Shown: positions 7,350-14,960 of the stretch, in pieces
Position numbering within the stretch: the stretch's first letter is position 1
Layout: each line of letters begins with the position of its first letter
From: Eubacterium sp. TM05-53
GTDB lineage: Bacteria; Bacillota_I; Bacilli_A; Erysipelotrichales; Erysipelotrichaceae
Direction of reading: 5' to 3'
DNA length: 33,636 nt
Assembly: GCF_003436425.1 (NCBI RefSeq)
Contig: NZ_QSPK01000025.1
Span: 1-33,636 of the forward strand
Translations under genes and position numbers: made by a program
Notes under the pieces: generated by a model
Seen by the model: the letters and a program-made list of their open reading frames with translations, nothing else
Databases searched by the model: none
What the model was told of the DNA's origin: nothing

Positions 7350-8120
7350 CTAGTCAAAATTATAGTCTACTAAATCCATCAACGTATTCACTACATGAGT
7401 TGGATAAATTTTTAGTCGTTCAATATCTTCCTTGTTGTGAACCCCCGTCTGTACAAGCACAGTTTCAATATTTTGTTCATACCCAAGTTTAATATCCGTT
7501 TCAAGATTATCACCAATTAATACAATTTCATCTTCTTTTAAGCCAAAATATTCTAAACACAAATCAAGGATTGCTCGATTAGGCTTACCAATACGAGGAG
7601 ATTTTTGATTGGCTGCATACTCAAACATATCGACTACACTTCCATTACCTACTTCAAATCCGCCAGGTTTTGCCAAAATACGATCATTATTTGTACCAAT
7701 AATTTTGGCTCCATTTAAAATCAAAGATAGAGCTTTTGAGTAAGATGCATATGTGGCATCTTTATCCAATCCTATAAAGACAAAATCTGGATTTTCATCA
7801 TCAATAATAAAACCTTCTTGATTCAATGCATCTTTCATGCCTTGTTTTCCAATGTAATAAGCTTTATTCCCTTCATAATGTTTCTTAACATATTGGCTAG
7901 CTGCCATAGCGCTATTATAAAACATCTCTGGCTTAATATTTGTATATCCCATCTCTTCCATATGCTTTACATTTTCTTGTGGGGTACGCATCGAGTTGTT
8001 TGTCAAAAAAATAAATGGAATCTTCTTTTGAATACAATAATCTAAAAATTGATGTGCACTTTCTATAATTTGCGTACCACGATACATTGTGCCATCTAAG
8101 TCAAATACTAAAGTTTTCAT
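7350..8120 (-). CDS. HAD-IIA family sugar/nucleotide phosphatase (NagD-like)
   Basis: A 256-residue haloacid-dehalogenase phosphatase of subclass IIA. Motif I DLDGT contains nucleophile D7 and acid/base D9; motif II is LTNNS; motif III is the lysine of GKPN; motif IV is GDNLETDIKLG. The large C2 cap lies between motifs II and III, as in NagD and AraL/YutF-type phosphatases. The usual job is to dephosphorylate small sugar phosphates or nucleotides; the substrate is not clear. AGGTGA precedes ATG at 8120. The gene starts only about 10 bases beyond the nusG terminator T-tract, so it relies on read-through or on a promoter inside nusG. Confidence 0.9.
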   Translation of the reverse strand: MKTLVFDLDGTMYRGTQIIESAHQFLDYCIQKKIPFIFLTNNSMRTPQENVKHMEEMGYTNIKPEMFYNSAMAASQYVKKHYEGNKAYYIGKQGMKDALNQEGFIIDDENPDFVFIGLDKDATYASYSKALSLILNGAKIIGTNNDRILAKPGGFEVGNGSVVDMFEYAANQKSPRIGKPNRAILDLCLEYFGLKEDEIVLIGDNLETDIKLGYEQNIETVLVQTGVHNKEDIERLKIYPTHVVNTLMDLVDYNFD

Positions 8121-8129
8121 TATTCACCT

Positions 8130-8159
8130 AAAAAAAGAAAGTCTTAGTCGACTTTCTTT
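8130..8159 (-). terminator. Terminator of rpmG-secE-nusG
   Basis: 10-bp perfect stem (8150-8159 with 8134-8143), loop GACTAA, then T7. The nusG stop codon lies in the loop and the last codons of nusG form the first arm. Confidence 0.85.
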
Positions 8160-8689
8160 AAATCCATGTACGGAATTTCTGTTGGTGTTTCACGACCAAA
8201 TAAAATTAATAGAACTGTAGCTTCTTTCTTTTCTTCATCCATAGCTTCAATAACACCTTCTGAGTTCTTGAAAGCTCCATTTGTGATTTCTACACGGTCT
8301 CCCACTTCAAAATCAACTTGAACATTTACATCCTGACGTCCTAGACGACGTAAAACAGCATCTACTTCTTCTTGAGCTACTGGGAATGGTTTAGCACCCT
8401 TTCCACTTGATCCGATAAATCCAGTTACACCTGGAGTGTTACGTACAACATACCAAGCTTCATCTGTCATGATCATTTGTACTAATAAATAACCAGAGAA
8501 TAGATTGTGTGTTTTTTCTACTGGTTTACCATTTTTATATTCAATTTCTTTTTCTTCAGCAACGACGATCTGGAACAAAGAATCTTCAAGACCCATAGTT
8601 TTTACACGACGTTCCAAGTTTTCTTTTACACGATTTTCTTGACCTGCATATGTATTTACTACATACCATTCTTTTTTTAACTCTGACAT
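8144..8689 (-). CDS. nusG: Transcription termination/antitermination factor NusG
   Basis: A 181-residue RNA-polymerase-binding factor that influences pausing, termination and coupling to translation. The NGN domain (about 1-110) begins KKEWYVVNTYAGQENRV and includes the TPGVTGFIG segment; the KOW domain (about 125-181) begins FEVGDRVEITNGAFKNSEG. The start at 8689 is chosen because GGAGG lies 7 bases upstream; an upstream ATG at 8713 would add 8 residues with no homology and would overlap the secE stop. It is the last gene of the conserved rpmG-secE-nusG operon. Confidence 0.95.
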   Translation of the reverse strand: MSELKKEWYVVNTYAGQENRVKENLERRVKTMGLEDSLFQIVVAEEKEIEYKNGKPVEKTHNLFSGYLLVQMIMTDEAWYVVRNTPGVTGFIGSSGKGAKPFPVAQEEVDAVLRRLGRQDVNVQVDFEVGDRVEITNGAFKNSEGVIEAMDEEKKEATVLLILFGRETPTEIPYMDLKKVD

Positions 8690-8699
8690 AATTTCCTCC

Positions 8700-8897
8700 C
8701 TATGCGCCAACAATCATTTTTACTAGACCGCTTGATAAAACCTCACAAACAAAGAAATACAAACCAAATAATACTGTAAATACGATTACCAAGCCACTTG
8801 ATGACATTAATTCTTTAAATGTTGGCCATTTAACAGTTTTTAATTCTTTGAACACTTTTGATGGTGAATATGTTCTTTCCTTTTTTTCTTTACTCAT
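8700..8897 (-). CDS. secE: Preprotein translocase subunit SecE
   Basis: A 65-residue single-span membrane protein that clamps the two halves of SecY. The amphipathic segment FKELKTVKWPTFKEL (18-32) is the SecE signature, and one membrane helix follows (about 36-60). The short one-helix form is usual in Gram-positive bacteria. The ribosome binding site GAGG overlaps the stop region of rpmG, and nusG follows after 10 bases. Confidence 0.95.
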   Translation of the reverse strand: MSKEKKERTYSPSKVFKELKTVKWPTFKELMSSSGLVIVFTVLFGLYFFVCEVLSSGLVKMIVGA

Positions 8898-8906
8898 ATG
8901 GATTCC

Positions 8907-9056
8907 TCACTTTGTTTCCTTATGCAAAGTATGTTTGCCACACTTTGGACAATACTTTTTAATTTCAAGACGTTGCGTGTTGGTCTTCTTATTTTTTGGG
9001 GTCGTATAATTTCTTGATAAACACTCTGTACACGTCAAAACAACTTTATCTGCCAA
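8907..9056 (-). CDS. rpmG: 50S ribosomal protein L33 (zinc-binding form), TTG start
   Basis: A 49-residue ribosomal protein. The sequence begins [11 protein letters not shown] and ends with the [15 protein letters not shown] tail typical of L33. C9, C12, C36 and C39 form a zinc ribbon, so this is the Cys-containing (C+) form. The start codon is taken as TTG at 9056 because AAGGAG lies 10 bases upstream and the residues before it do not fit L33; a GTG nine bases further upstream is too close to that site. It opens the rpmG-secE-nusG operon. Confidence 0.92.
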   Translation of the reverse strand: MADKVVLTCTECLSRNYTTPKNKKTNTQRLEIKKYCPKCGKHTLHKETK

Positions 9057-9081
9057 TTCCTTCACGCTCCTTAACTCAATA

Positions 9082-9111
9082 AATGTACCATTTTATCCAG
9101 TCAACTGTCAA
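9082..9111 (-). promoter_or_regulatory. Promoter of rpmG-secE-nusG
   Basis: -35 TTGACA (9106-9111), 18-base spacer, -10 TACATT (9082-9087) with a TGG extension. The -35 box uses the last codons and stop of the sigma-factor gene. Confidence 0.6.
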
Positions 9112-9697
9112 TTGTCGTATACCACTTTTTTACCTTTTCAAACATAAAACTCACCTTTGAAGCACTTAATCCAAGTTCTTTCGCAATATTTTTTAAGGTA
9201 TAGCCCTCCATACGATAGTCAATAATCTGTACATAATCTTCGCCAAAAACTCGGTTGATACGATTTTTTGTATATTCCCACATAAGTTTATCTAAAACAA
9301 CATCATGTACTTCTAATGAATCGAACATGTTCACTTCGCCATAATAAAGTTTTGTATCCTCACGAATTCTTTGATCTAAACTAATACACGTTTGATTTAA
9401 ATAACACTGCGTTCTTATGTTATGGCGCAAAATATCATAGGCCTTATTTTTAGTACAACGTCTATAAAATCCTGTAAATGAAAGTACACGATCCATTCTA
9501 TATTCAAAAATGCAATGATACAACAATAAATCGGCATGACGATAGAACTCTTCTCTATCACACAAAACTGTATTTGTCTTTCGCACAAAGACATCCGCCC
9601 ATATTTCCGTCACCATAGGTCTATAGTATTGAATCAAATTTTTCATTTCATTAAAATCATTCATTTGAATCATGTATATACATTCATATATATTCAT
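9101..9697 (-). CDS. Sigma-70 family RNA polymerase sigma factor, SigH-like by position
   Basis: A 198-residue putative alternative sigma factor. The C-terminal region 4 helix-turn-helix is clear (EGYTLKNIAKELGLSASKVSFMFEKVKKWY). Region 2 is diverged but recognisable (ILRHNIRTQCYLNQT follows the helical segment FTGFYRRCTKNKAYD). It lies between rlmB and rpmG, exactly where B. subtilis carries sigH (late-growth, sporulation and competence sigma factor) and where ComX-type factors are sometimes found. Its sequence is far from SigH, so only synteny supports that name. The start at 9697 is preferred over GTG 9706 because AGGTGATAAAG is well spaced from it. The yacP gene usually found here is absent. 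Confidence 0.75.
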   Translation of the reverse strand: MNIYECIYMIQMNDFNEMKNLIQYYRPMVTEIWADVFVRKTNTVLCDREEFYRHADLLLYHCIFEYRMDRVLSFTGFYRRCTKNKAYDILRHNIRTQCYLNQTCISLDQRIREDTKLYYGEVNMFDSLEVHDVVLDKLMWEYTKNRINRVFGEDYVQIIDYRMEGYTLKNIAKELGLSASKVSFMFEKVKKWYTTIDS

Positions 9698-9714
9698 CTT
9701 TATCACCTAAATCC

Positions 9715-9743
9715 ATTATAACGAGGCAATGTGAAAAAGACAT
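9715..9743 (-). promoter_or_regulatory. Promoter of the sigma-factor gene
   Basis: -10 TATAAT (9715-9720), 17-base spacer, weak -35 ATGTCT (9738-9743). Confidence 0.45.
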
Positions 9744-9744
9744 T

Positions 9745-9774
9745 AAAAAAGCCGATTTTATAAAAAATCGACTT
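9745..9774 (-). terminator. Terminator of cysS-mrnC-rlmB
   Basis: 11-bp stem with one G-T pair (AAGTCGATTTT with AAAATCGGCTT, loop of 4) and T6. The first arm begins in the rlmB stop codon. It separates the cysS operon from the sigma factor. Confidence 0.85.
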
Positions 9775-10489
9775 ATTTGATTGGATTTCTTTGATTGTAT
9801 ACTTCATACATCAAGACAGCTGCCGCAACACTCGCATTTAATGAAGTGATACTTCCAACCATTGGTAGATACACCATATAGTCACATTGTTTCTTCACAA
9901 GATTTGAAATGCCCTGACCTTCCGATCCAATAACCAATACAGTTGGTGAATCATACATTCCTTCACGATACTCTCTTGCATCCTTCATATCTGTACCAAC
10001 AACCCAATATCCATCTTGTTTCAAGTTTCTTAGTGTCTGCGATAAATTCGTCACAATGGAAACCGGTACAGTATAAGCAGCTCCTGTACTAGCTTTCACA
10101 ACAGTAGGTGTTAACCCACAACTATTGTGTTTTGTCAAAATAACACCATCCACACCTGTACAATCACAAGTTCTTAAAATGGCACCTACATTATGTGGAT
10201 CTTGAACACCGTCTAGTGCCACTAATAAACCAGGCTTTTTAGCACGTCTAACTAATTCTTCAATACTATATGTTTCAATTTCACTGACTTTAACCGCAAC
10301 TCCATTATGATGTGTCGAATTCGCTATTTTATCTAATTTTGTACGGTTACAATACTCTACCTTTAAATTTGATTTTTGAATCGATTTTAAAAGTTTTGCG
10401 TCTTTCAAACCTTGAAGTACATATACTTTTTCAATTGAATCCGGATCATTTTGAAGTGTAGAATACACATTTTTTCCATATACGATCAT
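9773..10489 (-). CDS. rlmB: 23S rRNA 2'-O-ribose methyltransferase RlmB (TrmH/SpoU family)
   Basis: A 238-residue SPOUT methyltransferase that methylates a conserved guanosine of 23S rRNA using S-adenosylmethionine. An N-terminal substrate-binding domain (about 1-75) precedes the knotted catalytic domain with the three SpoU motifs: LDGVQDPHNVGAILRTCD, VLVIGSEGQGIS and SLNASVAAAVLMYE. Length agrees with the family. It overlaps mrnC by 4 bases in the conserved cysS-mrnC-rlmB order. Confidence 0.92.
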   Translation of the reverse strand: MIVYGKNVYSTLQNDPDSIEKVYVLQGLKDAKLLKSIQKSNLKVEYCNRTKLDKIANSTHHNGVAVKVSEIETYSIEELVRRAKKPGLLVALDGVQDPHNVGAILRTCDCTGVDGVILTKHNSCGLTPTVVKASTGAAYTVPVSIVTNLSQTLRNLKQDGYWVVGTDMKDAREYREGMYDSPTVLVIGSEGQGISNLVKKQCDYMVYLPMVGSITSLNASVAAAVLMYEVYNQRNPIK

Positions 10490-10872
10490 AGACTGTCCCC
10501 TATCTCAATTATTCTATCTAGACAAACCTTAAGTCTATCCTGATGTCCATATAAATATAAATATCCCAACATAGACTCTAATGCGGTTGCCTCTAAATAT
10601 GTTTTGTGTGTCGCATTTTTAGCCTTTGAATGAATCGTCGCATTTCTTCCACGTGCAAGAATCGTTTTCTCTTCTTCCGTAAAGAAATCTTCATCCATCA
10701 TTGTATTCAACATAACAGATTGCCCTTTAGCACTACAAATGACAGCATTTTTCTTTTGAAGAACATGGGCCTTGCGATAACCTAAACTTAGAAGGTGTTC
10801 ACGCACAGCCAAAGACATAACGGCATCACCAATCCATGCTAGACTTGTCGCATTCTCAGTTACAATTTCCAT
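10486..10872 (-). CDS. mrnC: Mini-ribonuclease III (MrnC)
   Basis: A 128-residue RNase III catalytic domain without the double-stranded-RNA-binding domain. In Firmicutes this enzyme matures the 3' and 5' ends of 23S rRNA. The signature AWIGDAVMSLAVREHLL (13-29) carries the metal-binding acid, and EATALESMLGYLYL supplies the second acidic site. Its ATG shares one base with the cysS stop (TAATG), so translation is coupled, and it overlaps rlmB by 4 bases. Confidence 0.93.
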   Translation of the reverse strand: MEIVTENATSLAWIGDAVMSLAVREHLLSLGYRKAHVLQKKNAVICSAKGQSVMLNTMMDEDFFTEEEKTILARGRNATIHSKAKNATHKTYLEATALESMLGYLYLYGHQDRLKVCLDRIIEIGDSL

Positions 10873-12203
10873 TACAGAATTCCTTTTTCAATCAATGCAT
10901 CACGAAGTGTATCTGCCGTTTCAAAGTCTTTTTCTTTAACTGCACTTCTCCAGTTTTGATACATTTCTTTATCTTCTGCACTCATTGTGACCTTATCAAA
11001 TTCAATTCCTAAAATATAAAGCATTTTTTCCAATGTATGTACTAAAACAGCTACGTTCTCTACATCCATTTCTCTTTGACGAACCGCCTGATTGATTTTC
11101 TTAACGACTTCGTAAACAACACTGATCGCATTTGGTGTATTTAAATCATCATTTAGTGCATCTATGAATGCTGTATATGTTTCATCAAATGCAGTTGCTT
11201 CTGAAGCATTTGATAAAGCCAATTTTACACAAGCTTGTTTATAGGCAGCCGCAATCTTATCTAATTCCTTCTTTGAAGTCGCGAAGGCTTCTTCATTTAA
11301 GTTTAATGGTGCACGATAATGTGTAGAAATCATCAACCAACGCGTTAAGTTTCCTCCATGGTTTGCGATCAAGTCTTTAGCCCACCATACATTACCTAAC
11401 GATTTAGACATCTTGATACCATTGATATTGATCATACCATTGTGTACCCAGATATTTGCCAAGTGTGTATTGTTGCATACTTCGCATTGGGCAATTTCAT
11501 TTTCGTGGTGAGGGAATTTTAAATCTAAACCACCACCATGGATATCAATCAATGTTTTCTTAAATACATCCTGTATCATAACCACACATTCTGTGTGCCA
11601 GCCTGGACGTCCTTTTGACCATGGTGAATCCCATTTAATACCTTCTGTTGTTTCTTTCCATAAAGTAAAATCCAATGGATTTTCCTTCTTTTCGTTTTCA
11701 TCAATACGAGCACCAACCATTAAATCATCGATACTTTGATGAGATAGTTCTCCATATTTCGCATCACTATTTACACGGAAATAAACATCACCACCAACTT
11801 GATAAGCTGATCCATTTTTAACCATCTTATCAATAAACTCAATAATACGATCCATTGTTTCTGTAACACGAGGTGCATAATCAGGAAGATCTGCATGCAG
11901 TCCTCTACGAACATCATTGTAGGCAATAATGAATTTATCTGTAATTTCTTTTTCAGATACATTTTGTTCGATAGCCGTTTTAATGATCTTATCATCCACA
12001 TCTGTATAGTTGGAAGCGAAAGTAACTTCATATCCTTGTGCAGACAATGCCTTTTTTAATGTATCAAATACAACGATAGGACGAGCATTTCCAATATGTG
12101 GATAGTTATAGACCGTTGGTCCACATACATACATGGAAATCTTTCCTGGTTCGATTGGTTTTAATTCTTCAATGGTTTGAGAATAACTATTATATAATTT
12201 CAT
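10872..12203 (-). CDS. cysS: Cysteinyl-tRNA synthetase
   Basis: A 443-residue class I aminoacyl-tRNA synthetase that charges tRNA-Cys. Motifs: HIGN (36-39) as the HIGH box and KMSKS (264-268). C27, C206 and the PHHENE stretch near 231-236 supply the catalytic zinc site that recognises cysteine. The C-terminal helical anticodon-binding part is present. Length is near the usual 460-470 residues. TTGGAGG precedes ATG at 12203. Only about 50 bases separate the start from the preceding terminator, so there is no room for a T-box leader. Confidence 0.96.
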   Translation of the reverse strand: MKLYNSYSQTIEELKPIEPGKISMYVCGPTVYNYPHIGNARPIVVFDTLKKALSAQGYEVTFASNYTDVDDKIIKTAIEQNVSEKEITDKFIIAYNDVRRGLHADLPDYAPRVTETMDRIIEFIDKMVKNGSAYQVGGDVYFRVNSDAKYGELSHQSIDDLMVGARIDENEKKENPLDFTLWKETTEGIKWDSPWSKGRPGWHTECVVMIQDVFKKTLIDIHGGGLDLKFPHHENEIAQCEVCNNTHLANIWVHNGMININGIKMSKSLGNVWWAKDLIANHGGNLTRWLMISTHYRAPLNLNEEAFATSKKELDKIAAAYKQACVKLALSNASEATAFDETYTAFIDALNDDLNTPNAISVVYEVVKKINQAVRQREMDVENVAVLVHTLEKMLYILGIEFDKVTMSAEDKEMYQNWRSAVKEKDFETADTLRDALIEKGIL

Positions 12204-12232
12204 AATAAAATGTCCTCCAATTCATATTGTTT

Positions 12233-12238
12233 ATTATA
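12233..12238 (-). promoter_or_regulatory. -10 box of the cysS operon
   Basis: TATAAT 30 bases before the cysS start. The -35 region falls on the T-tract of the neighbouring terminator (TTTTTT) and matches poorly. Confidence 0.45.
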
Positions 12239-12252
12239 CAATACAAAACATG

Positions 12253-12279
12253 AAAAAAAAAGCTAACCAAATGGTTAGC
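12253..12279 (-). terminator. Terminator of the 58-residue/membrane-TPR-like gene pair
   Basis: 7-bp perfect stem GCTAACC/GGTTAGC, loop ATTT, and T9. The stop codon of the gene is part of the first arm. Confidence 0.87.
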
Positions 12280-12955
12280 CTACATGTAAATTCGTCATGA
12301 TACGACGAATATCTTCTTCATATGGAGTGCCTGCTAAATTTTCTAATGCAGGGTTAAAGTATTCCATCATATGATCGAAATCTTTTAAATATGAATATTG
12401 AAGACCAATTAAATACTGAATGGTTCCAACAGGGAATTTTTTATTGTTGTCAAGATCAGACTTACCATCCCACATACCATTTAAAATTTCTTTACAGTCA
12501 TCAATATATTTGGCTTCTTTCTTCATTAAAATACTAAATTGAATCTGCATATTCTTGAATGTCTTTTCATCAACATAGCTTTTTCCATAAGAAAGCATGC
12601 CCTCAGCTTTTTTGATTTTTCCTTTTTCTAAATAATAATAGAATCCACGAGATGCAACACTAGCCTTTTGTTTATTTGAAATACGCATGTTTTTCAACAA
12701 TTCAAATTGTTCTTCAATTTTTGCATCATTTCTCTGTGCCAAATAACCACTTAAGCGCATGTATTCACGGTTAAATGCCTGATATGAGAACTTGCATGCT
12801 CCTGTATCCAATGTTTTATAGAATTCGTCATATTGTTCATTATTTAATTGAGTTAATAACTTCTTCCATACAACTTTTTTCATAATCATTGGCACTAAGA
12901 TAAATACTAATGTCAATACAATTATGATAACTACATTCAATGTCTTACTATCCAT
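12275..12955 (-). CDS. Hypothetical membrane-anchored helical (TPR-like) protein
   Basis: A 226-residue protein that I do not recognise. One N-terminal membrane helix (about 7-25, VVIIIVLTLVFILVPMI) is followed by lysines, so the remaining ~200 residues are probably cytoplasmic. These are mostly alpha-helical with aromatic/alanine spacing resembling tetratricopeptide pairs (SVASRGFYYYLEKGKIKKAEGML). It may be a scaffold at the membrane. It overlaps a 58-residue gene by 8 bases, so the pair is co-translated. Confidence 0.75.
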   Translation of the reverse strand: MDSKTLNVVIIIVLTLVFILVPMIMKKVVWKKLLTQLNNEQYDEFYKTLDTGACKFSYQAFNREYMRLSGYLAQRNDAKIEEQFELLKNMRISNKQKASVASRGFYYYLEKGKIKKAEGMLSYGKSYVDEKTFKNMQIQFSILMKKEAKYIDDCKEILNGMWDGKSDLDNNKKFPVGTIQYLIGLQYSYLKDFDHMMEYFNPALENLAGTPYEEDIRRIMTNLHVG

Positions 12956-13124
12956 TTTGTTCCTTATCCTTTTCTAATTCTAAAGTTAAATCACGAAACT
13001 GAGCTAATAAATCTTCATCAATTCCATCTTTTCTTAATTTTTCCATGTAAACAGCATCTAAATCGTCTACATCTTTTGTTAGATCATCACGCTCAGAATC
13101 CGTCAAACGATGTCGAATACCCAT
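12948..13124 (-). CDS. Hypothetical small acidic protein
   Basis: A 58-residue charged helical protein (DSERDDLTKDVDDLDAVYMEKL...), with no membrane segment or recognised domain. The start at 13124 is chosen because TGAGGTG lies 6 bases upstream; a GTG nine bases earlier overlaps that site. It is the first gene of the pair with the membrane protein and has its own promoter. It may be a soluble partner of the next gene, but nothing in its sequence defines a function. Confidence 0.7.
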   Translation of the reverse strand: MGIRHRLTDSERDDLTKDVDDLDAVYMEKLRKDGIDEDLLAQFRDLTLELEKDKEQNG

Positions 13125-13150
13125 CGCTAACACCTCACAATCTCTAAAGG

Positions 13151-13179
13151 TTAGAATACATGATTTACCTATTTATTTC
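13151..13179 (-). promoter_or_regulatory. Promoter of the small acidic/membrane protein pair
   Basis: -35 TTGAAA (13174-13179), 17-base spacer, -10 TATTCT (13151-13156), 27 bases before the start codon. Confidence 0.65.
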
Positions 13180-13213
13180 AAGGTTTTGATTTGCACTTTT
13201 TAGTAAAGTAGGC

Positions 13214-13242
13214 AAAAAAAAGGAACCCTATTGGATTCCTTT
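13214..13242 (-). terminator. Terminator of gap
   Basis: 10-bp stem with one G-T pair (AAAGGAATCC with GGGTTCCTTT, loop AATA) and T7-8, 17 bases after the gap stop codon. Confidence 0.87.
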
Positions 13243-13258
13243 AAAAGTCTTACAATTA

Positions 13259-14272
13259 TTAAGCTAATTCTGAGAAGTACTTAATTGTACGAACCATTTG
13301 GCTTGTGTAAGAGTTTTCGTTGTCGTACCAAGAAACAACTTGTACGTGAGTAGTTCCGTCTCCTAATGAGTGAGCCATTGTTTGAGTTGCATCGAACAAT
13401 GATCCGTAACGCATACCAACGATGTCGCTAGATACTAATTGTTCTTCAGTGTATCCGAATGATTCAGTTGTAGCAGCTTTCATAGCAGCGTTGATTTCAT
13501 CAACTGTAACTTCTCCATCAACAACAGCTACTAAAATAGTAGTTGATCCTGTAGGAGTTGGAACACGTTGAGCAGATCCGATTAATTTTCCGTTTAATTC
13601 AGGGATAACTAATCCGATAGCTTTTGCAGCACCTGTTGAGTTAGGAACAATGTTAACTGCAGCAGCACGGCTACGACGTAAATCACCTTTACGTTGAGGT
13701 CCGTCCAATGTCATTTGGTCACCAGTGTAAGCGTGAACTGTAGTCATGATACCTGATTTAATTGGAGCTAATTTGTTCAAAGCGTTAGCCATAGGAGCTA
13801 AACAGTTTGTTGTACAAGAAGCTGCAGAAATTACTGTATCTTCTGGTTTTAATGTTTCGTGGTTTACATTGTAAACGATTGTTGGTAAGTCATTTCCTGC
13901 TGGAGCAGAGATAACAACTTTACGAGCACCTGCTTTAATGTGTGCTTCTGCTTTAGCTTTTGAAGTATAGAATCCTGTACATTCTAATACTACGTCAACT
14001 CCTAATTCACCCCAAGGTAATTTAGAAGCATCAGCTTCTGCGTAGATAGTGATTTCTTTTCCATCTACTGTAATTGAATTTTCACCAGCAACAACTGTGT
14101 CAGCCTTAGCGTAAGTTCCTTGAGTTGAATCATATTTCAACAAGTGAGCTAACATCTTAGGGCTAGTCAAGTCATTGATAGCTACTACTTCGTAGCCTTC
14201 AGCACCAAACATTTGACGGAATGCCAAACGTCCGATACGTCCAAAACCGTTAATCGCAACTTTTACTGTCAT
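13259..14272 (-). CDS. gapA: Glyceraldehyde-3-phosphate dehydrogenase, type I
   Basis: A 337-residue glycolytic enzyme that oxidises glyceraldehyde-3-phosphate to 1,3-bisphosphoglycerate. The Rossmann motif INGFGRIGR is at 7-15, and D34 in AINDLT indicates NAD preference. The catalytic cysteine is C153 (ASCTTNC), and the histidine lies in [10 protein letters not shown]. The complete C-terminal domain ends in [15 protein letters not shown]. The start at 14272 has AAAGGAGG upstream. Codon choice is restricted compared with neighbours, as expected for a highly expressed gene, and the promoter is a perfect consensus. Confidence 0.97.
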   Translation of the reverse strand: MTVKVAINGFGRIGRLAFRQMFGAEGYEVVAINDLTSPKMLAHLLKYDSTQGTYAKADTVVAGENSITVDGKEITIYAEADASKLPWGELGVDVVLECTGFYTSKAKAEAHIKAGARKVVISAPAGNDLPTIVYNVNHETLKPEDTVISAASCTTNCLAPMANALNKLAPIKSGIMTTVHAYTGDQMTLDGPQRKGDLRRSRAAAVNIVPNSTGAAKAIGLVIPELNGKLIGSAQRVPTPTGSTTILVAVVDGEVTVDEINAAMKAATTESFGYTEEQLVSSDIVGMRYGSLFDATQTMAHSLGDGTTHVQVVSWYDNENSYTSQMVRTIKYFSELA

Positions 14273-14303
14273 GTCAGTAAATCCTCCTTTAAATACCATT
14301 GTT

Positions 14304-14332
14304 ATTATAAAAGCCTACTGTTGATTTGTCAA
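14304..14332 (-). promoter_or_regulatory. Consensus promoter of gap
   Basis: -35 TTGACA (14327-14332), 17-base spacer, -10 TATAAT (14304-14309): a full match to the sigma-A consensus. Confidence 0.9.
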
Positions 14333-14417
14333 TTCTCTAACAAGTAAAACTTTTTACAACTAACAACTACTAATATTTTAGACTATTTACACTTCATTCT
14401 CAAGCATTTTCATACTT

Positions 14418-14447
14418 TTTACATAACCTTAATTGTGCTATTATATT
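14418..14447 (+). promoter_or_regulatory. Probable promoter of the Lrp/aminotransferase operon
   Basis: -35 TTTACA (14418-14423) with -10 TATATT (14442-14447, 18-base spacer) or TATTAT (14439-14444, 15-base spacer). AAGGAGG follows, so the leader is short. Confidence 0.4.
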
Positions 14448-14465
14448 CAAAAGGAGGAATTAAAA

Positions 14466-14960
14466 ATGAACCAAAGTTTAATCCTAGATTTACTAGAAAA
14501 CAACGCTCGTCTAACTTCACAAGATCTAGCCGATATTTTGAATGAAGATGAAGCAAGTATAAAATCAGAGATTCAATCTTTAGAAAAAGACAAAATTATT
14601 TGTGGTTATCACACAATTATCAACTACAATAAAGCGTTAAAAGATCAAAAAGTTTTAGCATATATTGAAGTAAGTTGTACACCAACAAGAAATAGAGGCT
14701 ATGATAAGACAGCCGCATTGATTGCCAACTATCCTGAAGTAGACACAATGTATCTATTAAGTGGAGATTGTGATTTCTTATGTTTGGTACAAGGTAAAAC
14801 CATGTTTGAAGTGGCTCGCTTTGTTTCCGACAAGATTGCCTGTGTTGAAGACGTTCGATCTACAAAGACATTATTTGTTTTAAAACAATATAAACAAAGT
14901 GGTATTGTCATGATTGACAAGCCTGAAGATAAAGAATCAAGATTGGTTGTGACTCCATAA
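14466..14960 (+). CDS. Lrp/AsnC-family transcriptional regulator
   Basis: A 164-residue regulator. The N-terminal helix-turn-helix (about 4-45, ARLTSQDLADILNEDEASIKSEI) is followed by an RAM/AsnC ligand-binding domain (about 62-150, VLAYIEVSCTP ... TMYLLSGDCDFLCLVQG). Such proteins sense amino acids and often control the neighbouring amino-acid gene. Here the stop codon overlaps the start of an aminotransferase (TAATG), so the two are co-translated and it probably regulates this operon. The start at 14466 has AAGGAGG upstream; an earlier ATG at 14433 lies before that site and is not supported. Confidence 0.9.
   Translation: MNQSLILDLLENNARLTSQDLADILNEDEASIKSEIQSLEKDKIICGYHTIINYNKALKDQKVLAYIEVSCTPTRNRGYDKTAALIANYPEVDTMYLLSGDCDFLCLVQGKTMFEVARFVSDKIACVEDVRSTKTLFVLKQYKQSGIVMIDKPEDKESRLVVTP

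Noticed and set aside
12204..12270. T-box leader for cysS
   Set aside because: Only about 50 bases lie between the upstream terminator and the start; no room for a specifier loop and antiterminator.
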